Shown here in pieces: positions 32,028 to 40,626 of a stretch of 64,000 bases of DNA (positions are counted from its first letter, which is position 1; each line of letters starts with the position of its first letter). Position numbers and translations under genes: made by a program. This DNA comes from Chloroflexi bacterium CSP1-4. GTDB taxonomy: Bacteria; Chloroflexota; Limnocylindria; Limnocylindrales; CSP1-4. The stretch covers positions 121,922-185,921 of the forward strand of contig LDXM01000001.1 of the NCBI GenBank assembly GCA_001443375.1, in the 5' to 3' direction. The notes below the pieces were generated by a model that saw only the letters and a program-made list of their open reading frames with translations, was not told the origin of the DNA and did not search any database.

Positions 32028-32836
32028 GCCACGGCCTTGGAGACCGGCGCGGCGAGGGGGATCGTGGCCGCGATGCCGTCACGGGCCAGGAACTCGATGG
32101 CGAGGTCGCGATACGCGGCCGCGCCGCGAGAATCGGGCCGGTAGCGCGCGATGGGCTGACCGTAGCTGGGCGCCTCCGAGAGGCGCACGCTGCGCGGCAC
32201 GACCGTCTCGTAGACGCGCTCGCCGAGATGGCGGCGCACCTCGGCGGCCACATCGGCGGAGAGGTTCGTCCGGGCGTCGTACATCGTCAGCAGCACCCCC
32301 TGGACACGAAGCGACGGGTTCAGGTGGTCGCGCACGAGGTCGATCGTGGCCAGGAGCTGGCCGAGACCCTCGAGCGCGTAGTACTCGCATTGGAGCGGGA
32401 TGAGCACGGCGTCGGCGGCGGTGAGGGCGTTCACGGTCAGGAGTCCCAGTGCCGGCGGGCAATCGATGAAGACCACGTCGTAGTGGCCGGCGACGGTCTG
32501 GAGCGCGCGGGCCAGGCGACGCTCACGCTGGGCGGTGCCGGCCAGTTCGACCTCGATGCCGGCCAGGCCGATCGCCGACGGCACGAGATCGAGGCCGTCG
32601 ATACCGCTGGCGACGATGAGCTCCTCGAGCGGCAGGCCATCGCTCATGGCCTCGTAGGCCGATGCGGCCAGCCCGTCGCGATCCACGCCGAAGCCGCTGG
32701 TGGCGTTTCCCTGGGGGTCGAGGTCGAGGACGAGGACATGCCGACCGCCGAGTGCCAGGTAGGTGGCGAGATTGACGACCGTCGTCGTCTTGCCCACGCC
32801 GCCCTTCTGGTTCGCGCACGCGATCGTCTCGCTCAC
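32024..32836 (-). CDS. parA: Chromosome-partitioning ATPase ParA (Soj)
   Basis: ParA is the dynamic ATPase that moves ParB-parS complexes. The 270-aa product opens with the deviant Walker A 'CANQKGGVGKTTTVVNLATYL', followed by 'VLVLDLDPQGNATSGFG', 'DVVFIDCPPALGLLTVNAL' and 'PLQCEYYALEGLGQLL'. The short N-terminus without an HTH indicates a chromosomal Soj-type protein rather than a plasmid ParA with operator-binding domain. The GTG at 32836 has a -10 box 35 nt upstream. Confidence 0.96.
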
Positions 32837-32870
32837 AGGCTGCGCGGTAAGTGCGTGTTCACTGCCGTCG

Positions 32871-32876
32871 ATTCTA
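32871..32876 (-). promoter_or_regulatory. -10 box for parA
   Basis: TAGAAT on the minus strand lies 35 nt upstream of the parA GTG. The -35 region is poor. Confidence 0.45.
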
Positions 32877-32990
32877 GCCGAAACGGCCCATTCGAGCCGC
32901 CTTCGGGCGCTCGGGGGAGGGTGAGCCAGAAGGTAGCCGAGGCAGGTCTACGGCCGCTTGGCGGTGCCTCATCGGCCGCTTACGAGGCCG

Positions 32991-33006
32991 CGTTCCACGT
33001 GGAACA
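32991..33006. promoter_or_regulatory. parS centromere-like site
   Basis: CGTTCCACGTGGAACA contains a perfect 14-bp palindrome, GTTCCACGTGGAAC, closely matching the universal parS consensus (TGTTTCACGTGAAACA type). It lies about 155 nt upstream of parA. ParB should bind here. Confidence 0.9.
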
Positions 33007-33104
33007 GTCGTGAGCGGCTCAGCGAACCGGCCGCGTTCCACGGGCAACATCCGGGCGGCACGGGGATCGCGGTTCGCCGTCGCATCCAGCGAACAGTCGT
33101 GAGC
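33002..33104 (+). repeat. Pair of direct repeats between parS and mreD
   Basis: GAACAGTCGTGAGC occurs at 33002-33015, overlapping parS, and again at 33091-33104. Both copies continue with similar sequence (GGCTCAGCGA and CGGCCCAGCGA). The second copy overlaps the -35 region of the mreD promoter. Confidence 0.55.
33034..33049. promoter_or_regulatory. Degenerate second parS-like site
   Basis: CGTTCCACGGGCAACA keeps one perfect parS half (GTTCCAC), while the other half differs at two positions. It lies 43 nt from the perfect site. Confidence 0.4.
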
Positions 33105-33125
33105 CGGCCCAGCGACGCGGCGCGC

Positions 33126-33131
33126 TATACT
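33126..33131 (+). promoter_or_regulatory. -10 box for the mreD-mrdA-rodA unit
   Basis: TATACT is a near-consensus -10 located 84 nt upstream of the mreD ATG. No good -35 is seen. Confidence 0.5.
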
Positions 33132-33215
33132 CCGGCCCGGCAGCGCTGCTCACCCGGCTCCGCCTCGACCCCGTCCGTCGAGCGGCTGCGGGTCAATCCA
33201 CGAGGCGACGACTCG

Positions 33216-33716
33216 ATGAGCATCCCCCTTGCCGCGGTCGGCGCCGTCGTGGCAGCGCTCCTCGAGACCAGCGTTCTACCGGAGTTGACGATCGCGGGCG
33301 CGAAGCCCGACCTCTTGTTCATCATCGCCGTCGCCGCGACGACGATGATCGGGATCGAAAACGGCCTGACCTGGGCCTTCGTGGGAGGCCTGATGCTCGA
33401 CCTGCTGACACCCGGGCGACAGCTCGGTGCCACGTCCCTGACGCTCCTGCTCGTGGTGGCTGCGACGGCAGCCGCCATGCGCTTCCTGCCGCAGCGCCGC
33501 GTTTCCGTCACCGTGGCATCCGTCTTCGTGCTCGGCTGGGCCTACCAAGTGCTGAACGTCGCCATCCTCGGCTTCACGGCCGGCACGGCCGCGACGCCGT
33601 CGGTGGCGGACATCGCGCCCGCCGTCGCCCTGAGCACGCTGCTCGCGGTCCCCGTGGCGGCCGCCATGCGCCTGTCGTGGCTGCGCTTCGGTGCGCACGA
33701 CCGTATGGAGTGGTGA
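33216..33716 (+). CDS. mreD: Rod-shape determining protein MreD
   Basis: MreD is a small polytopic membrane protein of the elongasome. The 166-aa product has about five hydrophobic helices. It contains 'LPELTIAGAKPDLLFIIAVAAT' and 'GLTWAFVGGLMLDLLTPGRQLGATSLTLLLV', where 'KPDLLF', 'G...GL..DLL' and 'G...L' are the MreD pattern. The ATG at 33216 is favoured because the longer ORF has no membrane character upstream. mrdA follows within a few bases. No mreC is adjacent, although it normally precedes mreD. Confidence 0.85.
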   Translation: MSIPLAAVGAVVAALLETSVLPELTIAGAKPDLLFIIAVAATTMIGIENGLTWAFVGGLMLDLLTPGRQLGATSLTLLLVVAATAAAMRFLPQRRVSVTVASVFVLGWAYQVLNVAILGFTAGTAATPSVADIAPAVALSTLLAVPVAAAMRLSWLRFGAHDRMEW

Positions 33717-33720
33717 CCGC

Positions 33721-35649
33721 GTGACGGCCATCGACCTCGATCGGCGCTCACCGCGGGGCGGGCTTCTTCCCCGTTTCGTCGTCTTCGGCCTCGCCGTGGT
33801 CGTCGTCGTCTCGGCCCTCTCCCTCCGGCTCTTCCAGCTGCAGGTGGCGAACGGCGGCTACTACGCGACGCTCGCGGATGACAACCGGGTCCTGCTCCAA
33901 GCGCTTCCCTCGAGCCGCGGCCTCATCTACGACCGCAATGGGCTTGCGCTCGTGCGGAACGTGCCATCGTTCACGGTGAAGATTCGGCCGGCGGACCTTC
34001 CGTTCTCGAAGCGCGACGAAGTCGTGGGCCGGCTGTCGAGGCTCGTCGGCATGACGCCGGCGGCGATCAATGAGGCTATCGACCGCAACCCCGGTTCGCG
34101 CTTCGATCTCGTCCGCGTGGCTGGCGACGTCTCCGAGGACGTGGCCCGGATCATCGCCGAGGAGCACCTCGCCCTCCCGGGCGTCCAGGTCGACGCGGAA
34201 GCGCGGCGCGAGTACGTCTACGGCTCGCTCGTGTCACAGGTCGTCGGCTACAGCGGCGCCGTCACCGCAGAGGACCTGAAGCGGCTGCGCGAGGTCGGCT
34301 ACCTGCCCGACGACACGATCGGCAAGGCCGGAGTGGAGAACGTCTACGAGACGGAGCTGCGCGGTCGCTACGGCCTCGAGCAGATCGAGCGCGACGCATC
34401 CGGACGCAAGATCCGCGTTCTCGCGCAGGTGCGCCCGCCGCGCACCGGTGATTCGCTCGAGCTCAGCCTCGACCTGGACACCCAGCGCGAGGCCGAGCAG
34501 GCGCTGCGCTGGGCGATGGGCCTGGCCGGCCTGAAGCGCGGCGTCGTCATCGTGATGAACCCGCAGACCGGCGAGATCCTGGCCATGGTCTCGCTGCCCA
34601 CGTACGACGACAACCTGTTCGCCCGGGGCATCAGCGTGACGGACTACGCCAAGCTGGCGAAGAACGCGGACCAGCCCCTGTTGAACCATGGCATCAGCGA
34701 GCAGTACCCGCCGGGCTCCACGTACAAGCTCGTGGCCGGTTCCGGCGCGCTGGCCGACGGCCTGATCACGACCAGGACGGAGCTCGATACGAAGCCCTAC
34801 CTGCTGCTGGGGCGCACCTATCGCTTCTGGGAGTGGAACCGCCGCGGCTGGGGGCCGCTGACGATCTACGACGGCTTCGCCCACTCGAGCGACACCTTCT
34901 TCTTCCAGGTCGCAGCGCGACTGGGCATCGATCGCCTGGCCTACTGGGGCAAGCAGTTCGGCTTCGGCGCCCGCACGGGGATCGACCTGCCCGGCGAGGC
35001 GAAGGGGACCGTGCCCTCGAACGAGTGGAAGCAGGAAGTCTTCGGCCAGCCCATCTTCCCGGGCGAGACGTACCACGCCGGCATCGGCCAAGGCTACGAC
35101 ACGGCGACGCCGCTGCAGGTCCTGAACGCTTACGCGGCGCTGGCCAACGGCGGTCGCCTGCTCCAGCCCCAGGTCGTTCGTCGCGTGATCGCACCGGACG
35201 GGACCGTGGTGAGGGAGTTCGAACCGAAGCTCATCCGCGAGTTGCCGGTCGAGCCGAGCGTGCTGCGCGACATGCGCATCGCGTCGCGGCGCGTCGTGAC
35301 CATCCGCCACACGCGCAACCTCGTCGAGCTGCCGATCGTCGTCTCCGGCAAGTCCGGAACGGCCGAGTTCGGCAAGCGCGACCGCCAGGGGCGCCTGCCC
35401 TATCACTCCTGGTTCGTCGCCTTCGTGCCCAAGGATCCCTACCCCAAGGCCGACGACGCGAACGGCTACAAGGCCGCCGCCCGGACCGACTCCGAGCTGG
35501 CCATCGTCGCCTTCGCCTTCGACTCAAACACGAAGGGCAACGCCGCCATCGAGATCGTCAAGTACTTCCTGCAACTCCATTACGACCTGAAGGTGGACCT
35601 GCGGAACCTCGACCTTCTCGAGCGCGCCAACTTCTACCAGGGCAATTGA
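33721..35649 (+). CDS. mrdA: Penicillin-binding protein 2 (elongation transpeptidase)
   Basis: PBP2 cross-links peptidoglycan during cell elongation with RodA. The 642-aa product has one N-terminal membrane anchor (about 12-33), a pedestal domain ('SSRGLIYDRNGLALVRNVPSF') and a transpeptidase domain. Its active-site motifs are 'PPGSTYKLV' (Ser about 333, Lys about 336), 'HSSDTFFF' (SxD form typical of PBP2) and 'SGKSGTAEFG' (KSG about 544-546). GTG at 33721 starts 4 nt after the mreD stop; the ORF-track start lies inside mreD. rodA follows after 19 nt. Confidence 0.95.
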   Translation: MTAIDLDRRSPRGGLLPRFVVFGLAVVVVVSALSLRLFQLQVANGGYYATLADDNRVLLQALPSSRGLIYDRNGLALVRNVPSFTVKIRPADLPFSKRDEVVGRLSRLVGMTPAAINEAIDRNPGSRFDLVRVAGDVSEDVARIIAEEHLALPGVQVDAEARREYVYGSLVSQVVGYSGAVTAEDLKRLREVGYLPDDTIGKAGVENVYETELRGRYGLEQIERDASGRKIRVLAQVRPPRTGDSLELSLDLDTQREAEQALRWAMGLAGLKRGVVIVMNPQTGEILAMVSLPTYDDNLFARGISVTDYAKLAKNADQPLLNHGISEQYPPGSTYKLVAGSGALADGLITTRTELDTKPYLLLGRTYRFWEWNRRGWGPLTIYDGFAHSSDTFFFQVAARLGIDRLAYWGKQFGFGARTGIDLPGEAKGTVPSNEWKQEVFGQPIFPGETYHAGIGQGYDTATPLQVLNAYAALANGGRLLQPQVVRRVIAPDGTVVREFEPKLIRELPVEPSVLRDMRIASRRVVTIRHTRNLVELPIVVSGKSGTAEFGKRDRQGRLPYHSWFVAFVPKDPYPKADDANGYKAAARTDSELAIVAFAFDSNTKGNAAIEIVKYFLQLHYDLKVDLRNLDLLERANFYQGN

Positions 35650-35668
35650 TGCGCGACGAGGATCGCTG

Positions 35669-36823
35669 ATGGGCACGCTGCGCCTCGAGCCGACCCGCGT
35701 CCAGGCCTGGGCGGCGCGTTCTGCGACCGCCGTGTGGAACGCCTTCGACGTCCAGCTCGTGATCTATGCGCTGCTGCTCGCGGTGATCGGGCTGCTGATG
35801 GCCTACACGAACTCCGGCGACACGCCGCTCGCCGCAGGCTCGACGTTCGCCCGCGGTCTCATCTGGCTGGCGATCGCCATCGTCGCCTTCGCGCTCACGG
35901 CGGCCTTCGACTACCGCTGGCTGAAGACGTTCGCGTGGCCGCTCTACTTCGTGAACATGGGGCTGCTCGTCACCTCGCTCTTGATCGGCGACGGCGTGGG
36001 CGGCGTGGCCCGCTGGGTGACGATATTCGGCCTCCAGTTCCAGTTCTCGGAGCTGGCCAAGATCCTCATGATCGTCGTCCTCGCCAACTGGATCGCCAGC
36101 CGCCAGGGCGCCCGGCTGCATGGCCTGGCCACGATCGTCGGCGCCAGCGTGCTCGTGGTACCCGCGCTCGTCCTCGTGCTGATGCAGCCCGACCTCGGCA
36201 CCTCGATCGTCTTCGGCGCGATCCTCGTCGGCACGCTCTTCATGGCCGGGGCCAGCCTGCGCTGGCTGCTCGTCCTCGGTGGAGCCGCCACCGCCTCCCT
36301 GCCGTTCATCTGGTCGTACGTGCTGCTCGACTACCAGAGGGGGCGCCTCTTGTCGTTCCTCGATCCGAAGGCCGACCCCCTTGGCTCCGGCTACCACCTC
36401 ATCCAGTCGCAGATCGCGGTGGGCAGTGGCGGCCTCTTCGGCAGGGGCATCACGAACGGGACACAGAACCAGCTCGACTTCCTTCCGGTCCAGTCAACGG
36501 ACTTCGTCTTCGCGATCCTGTCCGAGGAGCTCGGCTTCGTCGGCGGACTGCTCGTCTTCGCGCTCTTCGTGGCCCTCCTGTGGCGCGTCCTGCTCGTGGG
36601 CTGGCGGGCCGAGGATCCCTTCGCCCTGGCCTTCGCGGGCGGCCTGGCGTCGATGATCCTCTTCCAGTTGCTGGTCAATGTCGGTATGGTCATCGGCATC
36701 ATGCCCATCACCGGCATCCCGCTCCCGTTCATCACGCACGGCGGCGCCTCGCTCATCAGCATCGCCGTCGGCCTGGGCATCCTCCAGAGCATCAACCTGC
36801 GCCAGGCGCGACCGACGTGGTGA
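35669..36823 (+). CDS. rodA: Peptidoglycan glycosyltransferase RodA
   Basis: RodA polymerises glycan strands during elongation and pairs with PBP2. The 384-aa SEDS protein has about ten membrane helices and the motifs 'FGLQFQFSELAKILMIVVLA', 'VLMQPDLGTSIVF', 'GSGYHLIQSQIAVGSGGLFG', 'QSTDFVFAILSEELGFVGG' and 'GIMPITGIPLPFITHGGASL'. The catalytic Asp region is present. RodA rather than FtsW is supported by linkage to mreD and mrdA. The ATG has GAGGAT upstream. Confidence 0.95.
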   Translation: MGTLRLEPTRVQAWAARSATAVWNAFDVQLVIYALLLAVIGLLMAYTNSGDTPLAAGSTFARGLIWLAIAIVAFALTAAFDYRWLKTFAWPLYFVNMGLLVTSLLIGDGVGGVARWVTIFGLQFQFSELAKILMIVVLANWIASRQGARLHGLATIVGASVLVVPALVLVLMQPDLGTSIVFGAILVGTLFMAGASLRWLLVLGGAATASLPFIWSYVLLDYQRGRLLSFLDPKADPLGSGYHLIQSQIAVGSGGLFGRGITNGTQNQLDFLPVQSTDFVFAILSEELGFVGGLLVFALFVALLWRVLLVGWRAEDPFALAFAGGLASMILFQLLVNVGMVIGIMPITGIPLPFITHGGASLISIAVGLGILQSINLRQARPTW

Positions 36824-36920
36824 CGCCCGTATGCGCGACCGGGAATGGCGGACAGTCGAAGGACGTGGGCCTCTCCGGCCCGGCGTCGCCGGTGGTGGCG
36901 GCCGGCGTCGAGCGGGGGCC

Positions 36921-37433
36921 GTGACCGGGCACCTGCGCATCTCGAAGCGCACCCGCGTCGGCGAGGTCCACGGCCGTCTCGACATCGAGCCCGTCGTCGT
37001 CGGGGTCGACGAGGATCTGATCTCCGCCGCGCGACGCCCGATGGCCCAACCAGGGACGCGACTCCTCGCCGTGGTGGACGCTGAGGGCCGCCTCGTCGGC
37101 GTCCTCCCCGTCCTGCGCCTGGTCGAGGAGATCGTCGCCCGGGTCTCCCCCGAAGAGCTGATGGCCGAAGTCACGGATCTCGAATCGGCCGGCCGGTTCG
37201 GCCGTGAGGTCGGCGCCCATGTCTGTCGGGATCTCATGGGCCCGCCCGTCCACCTCACACGCGACTCGACCGTGGCCGACGCGTTCCGAGCGATGCACGA
37301 ACATCAGTACTCGGGCCTTCCCGTGGTCGACGACCAGATGCAGGTCGTCGGCTACGTCGACCTGCTCGAGCTCGCGCTCCGCTACCTCGACCAGTTGCCC
37401 GCCTCGAGCGCGCCAGAAGCTCTACCGAGCTAG
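36921..37433 (+). CDS. CBS-domain protein
   Basis: The 170-aa soluble protein carries two CBS-like modules. The first includes 'LLAVVDAEGRLVGVLPVLRLVEEI', and the second reads 'HLTRDSTVADAFRAMHEHQYSGLPVVDDQMQVVGYVDLLEL'. CBS pairs bind adenosine nucleotides and regulate attached or neighbouring proteins, often transporters. GTG at 36921 with GAGCGGGGG upstream is chosen because upstream residues in the longer ORF are not protein-like. The next gene, an ion transporter, starts 6 nt after the stop, so it may be a detached regulatory subunit. Confidence 0.85.
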   Translation: MTGHLRISKRTRVGEVHGRLDIEPVVVGVDEDLISAARRPMAQPGTRLLAVVDAEGRLVGVLPVLRLVEEIVARVSPEELMAEVTDLESAGRFGREVGAHVCRDLMGPPVHLTRDSTVADAFRAMHEHQYSGLPVVDDQMQVVGYVDLLELALRYLDQLPASSAPEALPS

Positions 37434-37439
37434 ACGCCG

Positions 37440-38702
37440 GTGGACGTCTGGCTCGCCGCGCTCATCTTCGTCGCCACGTACGTGGTGATCGCCACGGAGC
37501 GTGTGCACAAGACGGTCGCCGCCCTCGGCGGTGGCGTGCTCATGATCGTTTTCCAGATCCTCGACCAGGACGAGGCCTTCGCGGCCATCGACTTCAACGT
37601 CATCTTCCTTCTGCTCGGGATGATGGTCATCGCCAACATCATGCGGAAGACCGGCGTCTTCCAGTGGGTGGCCATCCGCGCCGTCCAGCTGGCCGGCGGA
37701 CAGCCGTGGCGGATCCTCGTCGTGCTCTGCCTGATCACGGCCATCGCGTCGGCCTTCCTCGACAACGTCACGACCGTCGTGCTGATCGGGCCGATCACGC
37801 TCTACGTGGCCGCCGCGATGCGCGTATCCCCGGTGCCGTACCTGATCGCAGAGATCCTGGCCTCCAACATCGGCGGCACGGCCACACTCATCGGGGATCC
37901 GCCGAACATCCTCATCGGCTCCGCGGCGGGCTACGACTTCGGCACGTTCACGCTCAACATGGCGCCAGCCTCCATCCTCGTCTTCGCGGGCTTCCTGATC
38001 CTGGCCCGGTTCATGTTCGGGCCGGAGCTGGCGCGGCAGCGCGACGGCCTCGTGATCGCCGACCTCGACCCGAGCGGCGTCATCACGGACTTCCGCATGA
38101 TGCGCATCTCCGCAGTGGTGATGCTGGCGACGATCATCGGCTTCGTCATCGCCGGACCCCTCGGCTACGAGCCGGCCACGGTGGCGCTGCTCGGCGCCAG
38201 CGCCATCCTCCTGCTGGCGCGCGGGGATCCGGCCGAGATCCTTGCCGAGGTCGAGTGGACGACGCTCCTCTTCTTCGTCGGCCTCTTCATCGTCGTCGAG
38301 GGCGTCATCCGCGTGGGCATCATCGAGGCGTTCGCCAACGAACTCTTCAGCGCGACGCGGGGCGATGTCACGCTGACGAGCCTGGCCCTGCTGTGGGTCA
38401 GCGGCCTGGCATCGGGGATCGTCGACAACATCCCGTACACCGCCACGCTCATCCCAGTCGTGCAGCAGCTCGGAGCGCGCGGGGTCGAGCTCGATCCGTT
38501 GTGGTGGTCGCTCGCGCTGGGGGCGGACCTGGGTGGCAACTCCACGATCATCGGGGCTTCGGCCAACGTCATCATCGTGAGCCTTGCCGCCCGATCGGGC
38601 CACGAGATCCGCTTCGGCGCCTTCCTGCGTTATGGCATCGCGACCGTCGTCCTGTCTCTCGCGATCGCCAGTCTGTACGTGTGGGTGCGCTACCTGTTGT
38701 GA
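37440..38702 (+). CDS. ArsB/NhaD-type (IT superfamily) ion transporter
   Basis: The 420-aa membrane protein has about eleven helices and IT-superfamily signatures in both halves: 'SAFLDNVTTVVLIGPITLYVA', 'NIGGTATLIGDPPNILIGSAAG' and 'SGIVDNIPYTATLIPVVQQL', then 'ALGADLGGNSTIIGASANVIIV'. The 'NIGGTATLIGDPPN' and 'DN' hairpins are shared by ArsB, NhaD and citrate-type carriers. Substrate could be Na+/H+, an oxyanion or a dicarboxylate; no arsenic genes are nearby. GTG at 37440 is close to the CBS gene stop. The stop overlaps the next transporter start (GTGA). Confidence 0.85.
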   Translation: MDVWLAALIFVATYVVIATERVHKTVAALGGGVLMIVFQILDQDEAFAAIDFNVIFLLLGMMVIANIMRKTGVFQWVAIRAVQLAGGQPWRILVVLCLITAIASAFLDNVTTVVLIGPITLYVAAAMRVSPVPYLIAEILASNIGGTATLIGDPPNILIGSAAGYDFGTFTLNMAPASILVFAGFLILARFMFGPELARQRDGLVIADLDPSGVITDFRMMRISAVVMLATIIGFVIAGPLGYEPATVALLGASAILLLARGDPAEILAEVEWTTLLFFVGLFIVVEGVIRVGIIEAFANELFSATRGDVTLTSLALLWVSGLASGIVDNIPYTATLIPVVQQLGARGVELDPLWWSLALGADLGGNSTIIGASANVIIVSLAARSGHEIRFGAFLRYGIATVVLSLAIASLYVWVRYLL

Positions 38703-39961
38703 GCGGACTGATCGCGACCGTCCTGGCTCCGACAGCGCTGCCCGGTCCGGCTCCCTTCGCCGTCGCCGAGGCCGTGGTGCCCGCTCTGCTCGGCCTCTTC
38801 GCGCTCTTCGTCGGCGCCAAGGTCGGCGAGGAGATCGCCCGCCGGCTCGGCCAGCCGCCAGTGGTCGGCGAGCTTGCCGGCGGCTTCATCGTCGGCCCGT
38901 ACGCCCTCGGCCTCGTGGTGCCGGGCGAGGCCGCGCTCGTGTTGTCGGAGCTCGGCGTGGTCGTGCTCCTCTTCTCAGTCGGCCTGGAGGTGCGCACCGA
39001 CCAGCTGCTGGCCGTGAGACGCTCGGCCGTCGCCGCCGCGGTGCTGGCCATGGTCCTGCCCATCGCCGGCGGCATGGCAGTGATGCTCGCCACCGGCGCA
39101 GCGCCCGGGGCGGCGGCATTCGTGGGGCTCGCGCTGGCCGCCACCAGCATCGGCATCACCAGCCGCGTCCTGGCCGAGATGGGGGTCCTGGACCGAACCT
39201 TCGCCAGGGTCATCCTGGGCGCCGCGATCGTCGACGACGTGCTGGCCCTCGTCGCCATCGGGCTCGTCTCCGGTCTTGCGACCGGCGACGTCTCCGCCTC
39301 CACGCTGGTCGTGGCCGTGGCCGGCGTGGCGCTGGTGGGACTCGGCTTCGCCGTCGCCCGGCGTGCGCGCGGGCTGCGCCGGGAGGCGTTCACCTGGCCG
39401 CTCTTCGCGGACACCCCGCTCGTGCCGGCCTTCATCGTCATGCTGGGGCTGGCGCTCGTGGCCGTGGTGGTAGGCCTGGCGGCGATCATCGGCGCCTTCG
39501 TGGCCGGCCTCATCGTGGCCGAGACCGAGGCGCGCGAGGAACTGGAACACGAGATCCGGCCGCTGGCGGCGATCTTCACGCCCTTCTTCTTCGCCGTGAC
39601 CGGCGCCGCGGTCGACCTGCGCGCCATCTTCGAACCGCGGATCACCCTCCTGGTGCTCGTGCTCACCGCGGTCGGCGTGGCCACGAAGCTCGCCGGCGGC
39701 TACCTCGGCGCGCGGGGCCTGGGTCGGGCGCGTGCGATGGCCGTGGGCGTCGGGCTCGTGCCGCGCGGCGAGGTCGGCATCGTGGTCGCCACGCTCGGCC
39801 TGGGGCTGGGGCTGCTGACGCCGGACCTCTTCTCCGCCGTGCTGGTCACGGTCGTGGCCACGACGGTCGTGGCGCCGTACCTGCTGGTGCGGGTCGTGCC
39901 GGCAGCCGCGGCGGCAGAGGATGTCCTGGCCGAGCGCGCCGGGGTGACGACGCTCGCCTGA
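38699..39961 (+). CDS. KefB-type monovalent cation:proton antiporter (CPA2)
   Basis: The 420-aa protein has about twelve membrane helices and the CPA2 pattern 'RLGQPPVVGELAGGFIVGPYALGL', 'LSELGVVVLLFSVGLEV', 'ALAATSIGITSRVLAEMG' and 'ILGAAIVDDVLALVAIG'. In the last, the DD pair corresponds to the transport acidic residues. No RCK/TrkA-N domain follows. The GTG at 38699 overlaps the previous stop by 4 nt, so the CBS protein and two ion transporters form one unit downstream of the elongasome genes. K+ or Na+ extrusion is likely; which ion is unknown. Confidence 0.9.
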   Translation: MSGLIATVLAPTALPGPAPFAVAEAVVPALLGLFALFVGAKVGEEIARRLGQPPVVGELAGGFIVGPYALGLVVPGEAALVLSELGVVVLLFSVGLEVRTDQLLAVRRSAVAAAVLAMVLPIAGGMAVMLATGAAPGAAAFVGLALAATSIGITSRVLAEMGVLDRTFARVILGAAIVDDVLALVAIGLVSGLATGDVSASTLVVAVAGVALVGLGFAVARRARGLRREAFTWPLFADTPLVPAFIVMLGLALVAVVVGLAAIIGAFVAGLIVAETEAREELEHEIRPLAAIFTPFFFAVTGAAVDLRAIFEPRITLLVLVLTAVGVATKLAGGYLGARGLGRARAMAVGVGLVPRGEVGIVVATLGLGLGLLTPDLFSAVLVTVVATTVVAPYLLVRVVPAAAAAEDVLAERAGVTTLA

Positions 39962-39975
39962 TCCCCGACCCTCCG

Positions 39976-40623
39976 TCAGCGACGGCGGAACAGGCCGCGC
40001 CGCTCGGGCTCGGTGGAGGCCGTGGTGCGACGACCCGCGGCGCGAAGGAGGCGATCGATCTCTTCGCGGTACTGGCGCCCGATCGGCATGCGGTCGAGCC
40101 ACTCCACGTACTCGAGGTCGCGGCGGGCGATCTCGCCCAGCGACCAGCCGGCGTAGCGACCGAAGTTCAGGACGCTCCCCGACGGGTTGCCGGGCGGCGG
40201 GCCGGCCGCGCCGTGGCCCGCGGGCGTCCCCATCGACGCGGGGTCGTAGCCACTTCCCGCCGACGAGCGGCCACTGGTCCAGTTCGGGCTGGTTTCCTCG
40301 GGCGGTCGCGCGCGATGCGGCGGCTGGGCCGGGGACTCAGAGGCCGCTGTGTGACGGTGCGGTACGGACGGAGGAGCTGCGTGCGGCCGCGTGGCGCCGA
40401 CGTGCCCGGCGCCTGCGCGCTGGGTGTCGTATGCGGCCCGACGGGCGGGGTCCTTCAGCACCGCCCAGGCGGCGTTGATCGCGGCCATGCGCGCGGCGGC
40501 CTCGGGGCTCTCGGCAACGTCGGGGTGGTACTTGCGCGCCAGCCGGCGATAGGCGGCCTGGACGACCTCGGCCTCCGCCTCCGGGTCGACCTGCAGGACC
40601 TTGTAGTGGTCGGTGTGCGACAT
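39976..40623 (-). CDS. DnaJ-domain protein
   Basis: The 215-aa protein has an N-terminal J domain ('HYKVLQVDPEAEAEVVQAAYRRLARKYHPDVAE') with the HPD motif that stimulates Hsp70 ATPase, ending 'DPARRAAYDTQ'. A Pro/Ser/His-rich linker (about 70-150) leads to a conserved C-terminal module 'LNFGRYAGWSLGEIARRDLEYVEWL'. That module occurs in other small J proteins and in exonuclease-associated contexts. It lacks the zinc-finger and G/F regions of true DnaJ, so it is a specialised co-chaperone. It is convergent with the antiporter gene, leaving only 14 nt. Confidence 0.9.
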   Translation of the reverse strand: MSHTDHYKVLQVDPEAEAEVVQAAYRRLARKYHPDVAESPEAAARMAAINAAWAVLKDPARRAAYDTQRAGAGHVGATRPHAAPPSVPHRHTAASESPAQPPHRARPPEETSPNWTSGRSSAGSGYDPASMGTPAGHGAAGPPPGNPSGSVLNFGRYAGWSLGEIARRDLEYVEWLDRMPIGRQYREEIDRLLRAAGRRTTASTEPERRGLFRRR

Positions 40624-40626
40624 GGG

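Noticed and set aside
32837-33215. Replication origin at the parS intergenic region
   Set aside because: No DnaA-box cluster (TTATNCACA-type), no AT-rich unwinding element and no dnaA/dnaN nearby in the window.
37664-39961. 765-aa ORF starting inside the ArsB/NhaD-type gene
   Set aside because: Only the part from 38699 is protein-like (antiporter); the upstream part is a shadow frame with Arg/His/Pro bias.
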